Below, piece by piece: positions 56,377 through 64,000 of a DNA stretch of 64,000 nucleotides. Where the stretch lies: positions 3,596,001-3,660,000 of the forward strand of contig CAVZII010000005.1 of assembly GCA_963775275.1 (NCBI GenBank), given 5' to 3'. This DNA comes from JANWHQ01 sp963775275 (lineage in GTDB: Bacteria > Pseudomonadota > Alphaproteobacteria > Caulobacterales > Caulobacteraceae). Positions within the stretch are counted from its first letter, which is position 1. The number at the start of each line of letters is the position of its first letter. A program made the position numbers and the translations under genes. The notes under the pieces are model-generated. The model did not search any database and had not been told where the DNA came from. It worked only from the letters and a program-made list of their open reading frames with translations.

Positions 56377-56934
56377 ATGAGTCTCAACCGCGCGGCCATC
56401 GCCGTCGTCCTGCTGGCGGGCGCCGGGCTGGCAGGCTGCAGCAGCGCCTCCAAAGCCCTCGGCATGGGCAAGGTCACCCCCGACGAGTTTCGGGTCGTGG
56501 CCAAGGCCCCTCTGGTCATCCCGCCCGACTATTCGCTTCGCCCGCCCAAGCCCGGTGAGCCCCGTCCACAGGAGCTCCAGCCCGAAAGCGCGGCGCGCAC
56601 GGCGCTCCTGGGCCAGCAGATGGCCGAGATCCGCTCCGACGGCGAGAAGCTGCTGGTCGAGCGGGCGGGCGGCGACCGCGCCGACCCGCTGGTCCGCTAC
56701 GTCGTCGACGACGAGTTCGGCGATATCGCCCACAAGGACAAGAGCTTCGCCGACAAGGTGATGTTCTGGCGCAAGGACAAGTCGAGCCCCGCGCCCCAGC
56801 TCGCCGACGCCTCCGGTTCGGCCGTGGACGTGAGCCCTGAAGACGCCAAGCAGATCAAGGCCCTGACCGGCGACAAGCCCGTCGTCATCCAGCGCGACAA
56901 GCGCGGCTCCTTCATCAAGCTTCCGGGCCTCTAA
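56377..56934 (+). CDS. bamF: DUF3035 lipoprotein, BamF-like
   Basis: A 185-residue outer-membrane lipoprotein. The lipobox is LAGC (Cys at residue 21). TPDEFRVVAKAPLVIPPDYSLRPP, in parts, is the hallmark of DUF3035, known in Caulobacter as the Bam complex subunit BamF. Its neighbour lspA processes such lipoproteins. ATG 56377 follows GAAGAG. Confidence 0.88.
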   Translation: MSLNRAAIAVVLLAGAGLAGCSSASKALGMGKVTPDEFRVVAKAPLVIPPDYSLRPPKPGEPRPQELQPESAARTALLGQQMAEIRSDGEKLLVERAGGDRADPLVRYVVDDEFGDIAHKDKSFADKVMFWRKDKSSPAPQLADASGSAVDVSPEDAKQIKALTGDKPVVIQRDKRGSFIKLPGL

Positions 56935-56966
56935 GCCTGGTCTGGCCGGATTGGCCGGACAAGGCT

Positions 56967-57932
56967 CTAGTCGGCGCTGTCGGGCGTGCTGACGTCGAAA
57001 CCGTCGGCGCGCAGGCGGGCGATGACGCCGCCGCGGGCAAGCAGCGACCTCAGCTCGACCGCCGCCACAGTCGTTCCACCCTGTCCGAGCGCCGCCTCGA
57101 TGGCCCGGGTCATGTCGGCTTGGCCGCGGGTGATCAGGGCGGAGACGGCCGGCAGGGCCGCCAGGCACCGCTCGTAGCCGCGCTCGGCCGTAAGGGCGGC
57201 GCGCACGTCGCCATGCGCCCATCCAGCGGCGGCGGATCGCAGGCGGGCGGCGCCGGCCTCGACCTCGGCCAGGGAGTCTTCCAGGCAGTCGTCCTCGGCG
57301 CCGGCCGGCAGGTCGAGCAGCACGTTGAGAACCGCTCCGCCGTCATAGGACGCGGCGCGCCTGTCGCGCACCCTGGCCGCGTGGGCCAGGTCGCGCAGAT
57401 GATCGAGCGGCTGGTCCTGTTCGAGCCTGGCCGCCTTGCGGAAGTCCCCGTCCAGCATGACGCCCGCCACGATCGGCCGCCAGCCCCGGTACCGCCCGGC
57501 AGGCTTGCCGATGCTCTCGCGCGCCGCGGCGAACCGCGCCGCCAGCTGCGCCGGAAGGGCCTGGTCCAGCGGCTCCGACCCTCGCAGCGCCTTGCGATGC
57601 CTGAGGAAGAAGCCGATCGCCTTGAACGGGCCGATGTGGGCCTGTGGCGGCAGGATCAGGGCCCGCGCGCCGGCGAGCCTCGCCTTGGCGGCGCGGTCGT
57701 CCCAGGCGAGCCCCCTGGGCAGCCCCTGGGGCACGCCGAGGATCCAGACGGCGCCCTCGCCGCGGGTCACGCGCCACCAGGCCGGCCCCGACGTGCGGGC
57801 GCGCACGACCAGTTCGTCCAGGATCACGGCTTCCGGGTCGCCGACCGCCGCCGGCGCCTGGGCGCGGGCAAGGCCGGGCCCGGCCACGGCGCAGGCCAGG
57901 GCCAGCGCCCAGAATCGGCCTAGCCTGATCAT
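56967..57932 (-). CDS. TraB/GumN-family protein
   Basis: A 321-residue exported protein with a signal peptide (FWALALACAVAGPGLARA). The mature part starts with AWWRVTRGEGAVWILGVPQGLPRG, a TraB/GumN opening in which the usual GTxH reads GVPQ, so the metal-binding His is missing. The end VAAVELRSLLARGGVIARLRADGFDV fits the family. Divergent from mutL with 69 bp between starts. Confidence 0.82.
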   Translation of the reverse strand: MIRLGRFWALALACAVAGPGLARAQAPAAVGDPEAVILDELVVRARTSGPAWWRVTRGEGAVWILGVPQGLPRGLAWDDRAAKARLAGARALILPPQAHIGPFKAIGFFLRHRKALRGSEPLDQALPAQLAARFAAARESIGKPAGRYRGWRPIVAGVMLDGDFRKAARLEQDQPLDHLRDLAHAARVRDRRAASYDGGAVLNVLLDLPAGAEDDCLEDSLAEVEAGAARLRSAAAGWAHGDVRAALTAERGYERCLAALPAVSALITRGQADMTRAIEAALGQGGTTVAAVELRSLLARGGVIARLRADGFDVSTPDSAD

Positions 57933-58001
57933 CAGGCGGGGTTGTCTGCGGGCGTGCTCGACCACAGAGTGCAGCCTCGTCCCGCCCCGCCCAAGCCGTC
58001 C

Positions 58002-59840
58002 ATGCCCATTCGCCGTCTTCCGCCCGAGACTGTCAATCGCATCGCCGCGGGCGAGGTGGTCGAGCGCCCGGCCAGCGCCGTCAAGGAGCTGGTGGAGAAC
58101 GCGCTCGACGCCGGCGCGGCGCGCGTCGAGGTCCAGGTGGACCAGGGCGGGCTCTCGCGCATCCTCGTGATCGATGACGGCATGGGCCTGGGGCCGGGCG
58201 AGCTGGCCCTGGCGGTCGAGCGGCACGCCACCTCCAAGCTGGCGCCCGACGACGCGGGCGACTGGGACCTGTTGCACATCTCCACCCTGGGCTTCCGCGG
58301 CGAGGCCCTGCCGTCGATCGGCTCGGTTGCACGCCTCACCCTGACCGGGCGCGCAAAGGGGGCGAAGGACGCCTTCTCGATCGCGGTGGAAGGGGGCCTC
58401 GTGGGCGCCCCCCAGCCGGCGCCGTTCGCGGGTGAGCATGGGCTGAGGGCCGAGGTGCGCGATCTGTTCTACGCCACCCCGGCGCGGCTGAAGTTCATGA
58501 AGTCCGAGCGCAGCGAGGCCCTCGCCGTCGCCGAGGAGGTCAAGCGCCAGGCCATGGCGCATGAGGCCGTGGGCTTCTCCTTGGAGCTGGACGGACGGCG
58601 CACGCTGCGCCTGCCGCCCGAGCACCCGGGTGCGGAGGGACGGCTGAAGCGGCTCGCGGCCGTGCTGGGCCGCGAGTTCGAGGAGAACGCCCTGCTGCTG
58701 GACCACGAGCGCGAGGGCGTGCGCCTGTCCGGCTATGCCGGACTGCCGACCTACTCGCGGGGCAATGCGGCGCACCAGTACCTGTTCGTCAACGGCAGGC
58801 CCGTGCGCGACCGGCTGCTGCAGGGGGCGCTGAGGGCCGCCTACGCCGACTTCCTGGCGCGCGACCGGCACCCGACGGCGGCGCTCTTCATCGAGCTCAA
58901 TTCGCGCGAGGTGGACGTCAACGTGCATCCCGCCAAGGCGGAGGTGAGGTTCCGCGATCCTGGCCTGGTGCGCGGCCTGATCATCGGCGGCCTGCGCCAT
59001 GCGCTGGCGGGCGCCGGGCACCGCGCCGCGACCACGGTGGCCACGGCGGCGCTCGGCGGCTTCCGGCCCGAAGGCGTCCGTCCGGAGGGCGGCTGGAGGT
59101 CCTCCATCGGCCCGGCTTACCGCCCCGGCGCGCCCGCCACGGCCTGGGCCGGCGAGGCGCGCGCGGCGCCGCTGGAGCTGCCCGGCGTGGCCGAGCCCTC
59201 GGCGCGATACGAGCCGGAGACGCCCGGCGAGCCCGCATCGGCCGCCGCAGACCCCGTGGACCAGCCGCTGGGCGCGGCCCGGGCGCAGTTGCACGAGACC
59301 TATGTGGTCGCCCAGACCCGCGACGGAATCGTCATCGTCGACCAGCACGCCGCCCACGAGCGGTTGGTCTATGAGCGGATGAAGGCCGAGATGGCCGAGG
59401 GCCAGGTCGCGCGCCAGACCCTGCTCCTGCCCGAGGTGGTGAGCCTGGATCCGGCCGAGGCCGAGCGCGTGGCCGGCCGAGCCGGGGAGCTCGCCGAGCT
59501 CGGCCTGGTGCTGGAAGCCTTCGGGCCCGGCGCGGTGCTGGTGCGCGAGATCCCCGCGCTGCTCGGCGACTGCGACGTCCAGGGGCTGGTCCGCGACATC
59601 GCCGACGACCTCGCAGAGAACGGATCGCCGCTGGCGCTGAAGGAACGGCTCGGCGAGATCTGCGGGACCATGGCCTGCCACGGATCGGTCCGGGCCGGGC
59701 GCCGGCTGAGCGCGCCGGAGATGAACGCGCTCCTGCGCCAGATGGAGACGACGCCGCACTCGGGCCAATGCAACCACGGCCGGCCCACCTATGTGGAGCT
59801 CAAGCTCTCCGACATCGAGCGGCTGTTCGGTCGGCGGTAG
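58002..59840 (+). CDS. mutL: DNA mismatch repair protein MutL
   Basis: A 612-residue protein. GHKL ATPase motifs RIAAGEVVERPASAVKELVENALDAG (in parts), DDGMGL and STLGFRGEAL; the C-terminal domain has DQHAAHERLVYE, which fits the endonuclease motif DQHA(x)2E(x)4E, and QCNHGRPTYVEL. So it is predicted to nick DNA itself, as in bacteria lacking MutH. ATG 58002 gives the family N-terminus. Confidence 0.96.
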   Translation: MPIRRLPPETVNRIAAGEVVERPASAVKELVENALDAGAARVEVQVDQGGLSRILVIDDGMGLGPGELALAVERHATSKLAPDDAGDWDLLHISTLGFRGEALPSIGSVARLTLTGRAKGAKDAFSIAVEGGLVGAPQPAPFAGEHGLRAEVRDLFYATPARLKFMKSERSEALAVAEEVKRQAMAHEAVGFSLELDGRRTLRLPPEHPGAEGRLKRLAAVLGREFEENALLLDHEREGVRLSGYAGLPTYSRGNAAHQYLFVNGRPVRDRLLQGALRAAYADFLARDRHPTAALFIELNSREVDVNVHPAKAEVRFRDPGLVRGLIIGGLRHALAGAGHRAATTVATAALGGFRPEGVRPEGGWRSSIGPAYRPGAPATAWAGEARAAPLELPGVAEPSARYEPETPGEPASAAADPVDQPLGAARAQLHETYVVAQTRDGIVIVDQHAAHERLVYERMKAEMAEGQVARQTLLLPEVVSLDPAEAERVAGRAGELAELGLVLEAFGPGAVLVREIPALLGDCDVQGLVRDIADDLAENGSPLALKERLGEICGTMACHGSVRAGRRLSAPEMNALLRQMETTPHSGQCNHGRPTYVELKLSDIERLFGRR

Positions 59841-59870
59841 GGGACGTTCCGCGGCAGGCGGCCGCGCGGA

Positions 59871-60398
59871 TCAGTGGCTCGGCGTATCGACCGACAGGCG
59901 GAAGCGGGGCTCGACGCTGATTTGGGAGCCCGTGAACGTCGAGACGGCGGTCGCGTCGTCGCCCGCCGGCTTGAACGAGGTCTGGCCCGGCCCCGCGCGA
60001 TCCATGAAGGACGGCGTCTGGCCCTGAACGCCCAGGCACTGCTCCAGGTAGCTGTTGACCAGGATCTGGCGAACCTGGACGTCCGTCTCGGATTCGTTCG
60101 GCCCGTCGCAGATGTAGGAGTCCTTCGGCTGGATCCGCCACAATTTGCAGGACGCCATCTCCGGCGGAATCTCCTTGCCCGTCGAAGGCGCGCCGGCGCC
60201 GGCGGCGATCGAGTGGAACGAGGGCGTCTCCTTCGCCGCGCGCAGGATGACCTTGACGCTGGCGCAAAGCGACTGCTCGGACAGAGGGACCTTGGCCTGG
60301 GCGCGCGCCGGATCGGGGGCCAAGCCGGCCGACGCCAGGGCCATGCACCCGAGCGCGGTCATCACGATGGGAGCGGCCATCTGCTTGATCGGCGTCAT
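59871..60398 (-). CDS. Exported hypothetical protein
   Basis: A 175-residue protein with a signal peptide ending near PARAQAK and four Cys residues (LCASV, SCKLW, ICDGP, QCLGV), which could form two disulfides in the periplasm. Converges on mutL. I do not recognise the family. Confidence 0.7.
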   Translation of the reverse strand: MTPIKQMAAPIVMTALGCMALASAGLAPDPARAQAKVPLSEQSLCASVKVILRAAKETPSFHSIAAGAGAPSTGKEIPPEMASCKLWRIQPKDSYICDGPNESETDVQVRQILVNSYLEQCLGVQGQTPSFMDRAGPGQTSFKPAGDDATAVSTFTGSQISVEPRFRLSVDTPSH

Positions 60399-60528
60399 CT
60401 TCGGACCTCCCCCGTCGTCGCGGTCCGACCGTTAGTCGGGGGACCGGGGGATTCAACTGACATTCGGCGTCAGTCGGGGCTCGCCGCGGCGGGCCAGGTC
60501 CGGACGCGGACGCCCGGCCGTAGGGACC

Positions 60529-61404
60529 TCACCGCGTCGGGACCGGGATCTCGCCCGAGTAGTCGTAGAAGCCGCGCCCGGCCTTGCGGCCGAGCCAGCC
60601 GGCCTCGACGTACTTCACCAGCAGCGGACAGGGCCGGTACTTGGAATCCGCCAGGCCCTCGTAGAGCACGTTCATGATCGAAAGCACGGTGTCCAGGCCG
60701 ATGAAGTCGCCGAGCTCCAGCGGGCCCATCGGATGGTTGGCGCCGAGCTTCATGGCCGTGTCGATGGCCCCCACCGTGCCCACGCCCTCGTAGAGCGTAT
60801 AGATGGCCTCGTTGATCATCGGGGCCAGGATCCGGTTGACGATGAAGGCCGGGAAGTCCTCGGCGTTGGCGGTGGTCTTGTCCAGCGACTGGGCGAACTC
60901 GACGGCGGTCTGGTAGGTTTCGGCGTTGGTGGCGATGCCGCGGATGATCTCCACCAGCTTCATGATCGGCACCGGGTTCATGAAGTGCAGGCCGATGAAC
61001 CGGTCCGGCCGGTCGGTCGAGGACGCCAGCCGCGTGATCGAGATCGAGGAGGTGTTGGAGGCGAGCAGGGTGTCAGCCTTCAGGAGCGGCGTCAGCTCGC
61101 GGAAGATCGACTTCTTGACCTCCTCGTTCTCGGTGGCGGCCTCGATGGCGAGATCGGTCTGGCCGATGTCCTTCAGGGCCTTGGCCGCGCTGATCCGGCC
61201 GAACGCCTTGTCCATGGCGGCCTGGTCGATGTGGCCGCGCTGGACCTGCCGGGCCAGGTTCTTCCTGATGTTTTCGATGCCGGCTTCGAGCCGGTCGGGG
61301 GAGACATCGTGCAGGACCACATCATAGTCGTGGAGCGCTACGACATGGGCGATCCCCGAGCCCATCTGCCCCGAGCCGATCACGCCCACCGTCTTGATGT
61401 CCAT
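60529..61404 (-). CDS. hbd: 3-hydroxybutyryl-CoA dehydrogenase
   Basis: A 291-residue NAD-dependent 3-hydroxyacyl-CoA dehydrogenase. GVIGSGQMGSGIAHV binds NAD; the catalytic His and Glu are in GLHFMNPVPIMKLVEI; the C-terminal domain has NRILAPMINEAIYTLYEG and LGDFIGLDTVL. Together with the nearby etf genes it fits fatty-acid or butyrate-type metabolism. Confidence 0.95.
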   Translation of the reverse strand: MDIKTVGVIGSGQMGSGIAHVVALHDYDVVLHDVSPDRLEAGIENIRKNLARQVQRGHIDQAAMDKAFGRISAAKALKDIGQTDLAIEAATENEEVKKSIFRELTPLLKADTLLASNTSSISITRLASSTDRPDRFIGLHFMNPVPIMKLVEIIRGIATNAETYQTAVEFAQSLDKTTANAEDFPAFIVNRILAPMINEAIYTLYEGVGTVGAIDTAMKLGANHPMGPLELGDFIGLDTVLSIMNVLYEGLADSKYRPCPLLVKYVEAGWLGRKAGRGFYDYSGEIPVPTR

Positions 61405-61520
61405 GTGTCACCGTCCAACAGCCGCCGAGCCGTATCGGCCCATCGCCTTTGGGCGCTTGCATAGCATGATCGCGGGGCCGTGCGACAAGCTTTTGCTGCA
61501 TTGCAGCGAACGGCCGCGGC

Positions 61521-62411
61521 TCAAGCCCCGGAGGCGCCGGCCGAGCCCTCGGCGATGAGCCAGTCGCGAAGCCTGAGGACGCGCTTCAGCTTGGGGCTGT
61601 CGTCGCGCCAGACCACGAAGAGCCCGGCCTTGGCCGGCGCCTCGCCGCGGAAGGGGCGCACGAGGCGACCCTCCTTCAGATCGTGCTCGACCAGGCTCGA
61701 GCGGGCCAGCGCGGCGCCGAGCCCGCGTGCGGCGGCCTCGAGCAGGGCGGCGGAGTCGTCGAACACCAGGCCTCGCGAAGCCGGCGGCGGCGCCAGCCCC
61801 ACCGCCTCGAACCAGATGCTCCAAGGCCGCTCGTTCACCTTCAGCAGCGGGACGCGATAGAGGTCTTCAGGCGCCTTCAGCCCGTGGCGCTCGGCGAAGG
61901 CGGGGCTGCACACCGGGAACAAGGTCTCGGAAAGCAGCTTCATCGCCGACACGTCCGGCCAGCCGCCAAGACCGAACCGGATCGCCATGTCCACGCCGTC
62001 CGTGACCAGGTCGGCGACCTCGTCGCTCACCCTCAGCTCGAGCTCCGGCTCGCCGGTCTCCTCGGCCAGGCGCGCGAGATTGGGCGAGAGCCAGCGGGTG
62101 GCGAAGGAGCTGAAGGTCGAGATCACCAGCGGGCCCGACGCGGCGCGCCGCGCGATCTGGTCCATCGCCTCCTGCAGCAGCCGCAAGGTCTCGGCGACCT
62201 TGGCCGCCAGCGCGAGGGCGTCGGGCGTCGGCTCCATCAGGTTGCCGCGGCGCACGAAGAGGGTGGCCTTCAGCTCGTCCTCCAGCCGCCGGATCTGGTG
62301 GCTGACCGCGCCGTGGGTGACGCTCAGCTCATCGGCCGCGCGGCTGTAGCTCCTGTGCCGGACGGCCGCCTCCAGGGCGCGAAGGGCGATGAAGGGCGGC
62401 AGGCGGGCCAT
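61521..62411 (-). CDS. LysR-family transcription regulator (GcvA-like)
   Basis: A 296-residue regulator. The helix-turn-helix reads FIALRALEAAVRHRSYSRAADELSVTHGAVSHQIRRLED in parts, and the effector domain follows from about residue 92. The form PPFIALRALEA...H.S is common to the GcvA/AmpR-like subgroup. The likely target is a neighbouring gene; hbd lies behind it on the same strand, and the small gene at 62536 is divergent. Confidence 0.9.
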   Translation of the reverse strand: MARLPPFIALRALEAAVRHRSYSRAADELSVTHGAVSHQIRRLEDELKATLFVRRGNLMEPTPDALALAAKVAETLRLLQEAMDQIARRAASGPLVISTFSSFATRWLSPNLARLAEETGEPELELRVSDEVADLVTDGVDMAIRFGLGGWPDVSAMKLLSETLFPVCSPAFAERHGLKAPEDLYRVPLLKVNERPWSIWFEAVGLAPPPASRGLVFDDSAALLEAAARGLGAALARSSLVEHDLKEGRLVRPFRGEAPAKAGLFVVWRDDSPKLKRVLRLRDWLIAEGSAGASGA

Positions 62412-62535
62412 GACTGATTGAAAGGGATGTTAGCTCGATTCACAACCTCGGCCAAAACATCTCGTTCGCCTTTTGATCTCATCGAACGCAAGTTCCGGGT
62501 CGCGAAAGGGCCTCGCCAAATCCATGACCTGCGCC

Positions 62536-62889
62536 ATGACGACGAGCACGCATCTGCAGCTGTTCCGGACCTTCGTAGGGCTGGCGTTCGGCCTGGCGAT
62601 CGTGGCGGCGGCGGCGGCCAACGATCTGTCGCAGGCGCGCGCGCCCGCCCTCGGACCGGCGCTCAGTCTGGCGGGCGCGCAGCTCCTGGGGATGCGTCGA
62701 GGCCCGGCCGAGGTCGCAGTCAGGTTCGACTCCAGGGGACGGATCGTCGCGCGCGCGCTGACCCGCTCGTCGGGCTCCAGGGCTGCGGACCAGCGGGCGC
62801 TGAAGGCGGCGCTCGAGCTGGCGAGCCTGCACAGGGCGGCGAGCGTGGCGGGCCGGACCCTGGTCTTCCGGGCGAGCTTCGCGGGGTAG
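62536..62889 (+). CDS. Small exported protein with TonB-C-like domain
   Basis: A 117-residue protein with a hydrophobic N-terminus (FRTFVGLAFGLAIVAAAAA) and a short domain AEVAVRFDSRGRIVARALTRSSGSRAADQRALKAAL that resembles the TonB C-terminal repeat. No long Pro-rich spacer or iron genes occur, so it is unlikely to be the main TonB. ATG 62536 is chosen over an upstream start at 62473. Confidence 0.65.
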   Translation: MTTSTHLQLFRTFVGLAFGLAIVAAAAANDLSQARAPALGPALSLAGAQLLGMRRGPAEVAVRFDSRGRIVARALTRSSGSRAADQRALKAALELASLHRAASVAGRTLVFRASFAG

Positions 62890-62893
62890 GGGC

Positions 62894-63838
62894 CTACTTC
62901 CCGATCTTGGCGAGCTCGTCCATGAGCTGGGGCACGGCGGTCTTGTAGTCGGCCACCAGGCCGTAGTCCGCCACCTGGAAGATCGGCGCATCGCCGTCCT
63001 TGTTGATGGCGACGATGACCTTGGAGTCCTTCATGCCGGCCAGGTGCTGGATGGCGCCGGAGATGCCGATGGCGACGTAGAGGTCCGGCGCCACGACCTT
63101 GCCGGTCTGGCCGACCTGGTAGTCGTTGGGGGCGTAGCCGGCGTCCACCGCCGCGCGCGAGGCGCCGACGGCGGCGCCCAGCTTGTCGGCCAGGGGCTCG
63201 ATCACGGCCTTGAACTCCTCGGCCGAGCCCAGCGCCCGGCCGCCGGAGACCACGATCCTGGCCGCCCCGAGCTCGGGTCGGGCGGACTTGACCACCTCCT
63301 CGGAGACGAAGCGGGACTTCGCCGAGCCCGGCCCCGGATCGACCGCCTCGACGCCCGCCGAGCCGCCCTCGGGCTGGGCCTTGAAGCCGGTGGCGCGGAC
63401 GGTGATCACCTTCTTGGCGTCCAGGCTCTGGACGGTCTCCAGTGCATTGCCCGCGTAGATCGGCCGCACGAAGGTCGAGCCGTCGACCACCTCGACGATG
63501 TCGGAGATCTGGGACACGTCGAGCGCGGCGGCGATGCGCGGCGCGAAGTTCTTGCCGTCGGTGTTGGCCGGGGCGAGCACCGCGTCGTAGCCCGTCATCA
63601 GCGGGACGACGCAGGCCTCGACGGCCTCGGCGATCATGTGCGTCAGGGGCTCGCTCTCGGCCAGGCGGACCTTGCGCACGCCGGCGATCCTGGCGGCGGC
63701 CTCGGCGGGGCCTTGCGCGCCCTTGCCCAGGACCAGCACGTCGATGTCGGAGGACAGGCTGGCGGCCGCCGCGACGGTCTTGTGGGTTGTGTCGCGAAGG
63801 GCCTTGCCGTCGTGATCGGCGATGACGAGGACGGCCAT
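62894..63838 (-). CDS. etfA: Electron transfer flavoprotein alpha subunit
   Basis: A 314-residue FAD-binding subunit that passes electrons from acyl-CoA dehydrogenases to the quinone pool. The C-terminal signature YVAIGISGAIQHLAGMKDSK and VIVAINKDGDAPIFQVADYG are present, with VVSGGRALGSAEEF ahead. The start overlaps the etfB stop by one base (TGATG). Confidence 0.97.
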   Translation of the reverse strand: MAVLVIADHDGKALRDTTHKTVAAAASLSSDIDVLVLGKGAQGPAEAAARIAGVRKVRLAESEPLTHMIAEAVEACVVPLMTGYDAVLAPANTDGKNFAPRIAAALDVSQISDIVEVVDGSTFVRPIYAGNALETVQSLDAKKVITVRATGFKAQPEGGSAGVEAVDPGPGSAKSRFVSEEVVKSARPELGAARIVVSGGRALGSAEEFKAVIEPLADKLGAAVGASRAAVDAGYAPNDYQVGQTGKVVAPDLYVAIGISGAIQHLAGMKDSKVIVAINKDGDAPIFQVADYGLVADYKTAVPQLMDELAKIGK

Positions 63839-64000
63839 CAGAGCACCCCCGCTTCTTTGAGCTTCTGGACCAGTTCGGCGGCGCTCTCGACCTTGATGCC
63901 GGCCTGGCGCTTGGGCGGCTCGGTCACCTTGAGGACCTTCAGGCGCGGATGAAGATCAAGCCCCAGGTCACTGAGCGGCTTGGTCTCCAGCGGCTTGGTG
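63838..64000 (-). CDS. etfB: Electron transfer flavoprotein beta subunit, C-terminal part (cut by window edge)
   Basis: Only the last 53 codons are in the window, ending LKVTEPPKRQAGIKVESAAELVQKLKEAGVL (in parts), the usual EtfB tail. It precedes etfA in the same transcript and forms the heterodimer that binds AMP and FAD. Confidence 0.93.
   Translation of the reverse strand, partial: TKPLETKPLSDLGLDLHPRLKVLKVTEPPKRQAGIKVESAAELVQKLKEAGVL

Overview
The window is GC-rich DNA from an alphaproteobacterium. The gene orders pyrE-pdxJ-acpS-lepB-rnc-era-recO-parC, rpoZ-rel/spoT, ileS-lspA-bamF and mutL beside a TraB/GumN gene, plus a TipF-like EAL protein, point to Caulobacterales (Caulobacter/Phenylobacterium-like). 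That placement rests on recognised protein families and gene order, not on a database search. I recognised no tRNA, rRNA, CRISPR array or complete insertion sequence.

Region 1 (1-8.3 kb) is a phosphate-acquisition island. A two-component system (kinase cut by the window edge) diverges from a TonB-dependent receptor and a class A acid phosphatase, which converge on pstSCAB. Pho-box-like 7-4-7 repeats lie upstream of both the receptor and pstS, so both arms are probably PhoB-controlled. Region 2 (8.3-14.3 kb) holds a type-5 uracil-DNA glycosylase, a NYN-domain protein, folK, an unknown membrane protein beside a nested palindrome, a MetE-like methyltransferase and a carboxylesterase whose nucleophile serine is replaced by leucine. 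Region 3 (14.3-18.4 kb) is a catalase-like / LodA-like / LodB-like operon: a predicted peroxide-producing quinoprotein amine or amino-acid oxidase, its flavoprotein maturase and a peroxide-handling partner.

Region 4 (18.7-31 kb) is mostly accessory: a sulfotransferase between two copies of a small membrane gene, a Fic gene broken into many frames, rpoZ and rel/spoT (apparently starting at CTG), a VapBC module with an operator-like palindrome, an epimerase, an alpha/beta hydrolase, several small envelope proteins and a patatin-like lipoprotein. Region 5 (31-40 kb) is a core cluster: pyrE, pdxJ, acpS, two tandem lepB genes, rnc, era, recO and parC, interspersed with a double-hairpin repeat. One repeat copy bridges rnc and era without a stop codon.

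Region 6 (39.8-50 kb) has a single-domain receiver, an aromatic-ring hydroxylase, a fused oligopeptide ABC ATPase, a glycosyltransferase, an OmpA porin with a very long proline linker, fumarylacetoacetase and TipF. Region 7 (49-64 kb) carries ribF, a trypsin-like protease, ileS, lspA, bamF, mutL, a 3-hydroxyacyl-CoA dehydrogenase, a LysR regulator and etfA/etfB (etfB cut by the edge).

At least eight genes have small frameshifts, several of them in C/G runs and including essential-type genes such as rnc. Sequencing or assembly indels are the simplest explanation, so broken genes here should not be taken as true pseudogenes without read support.
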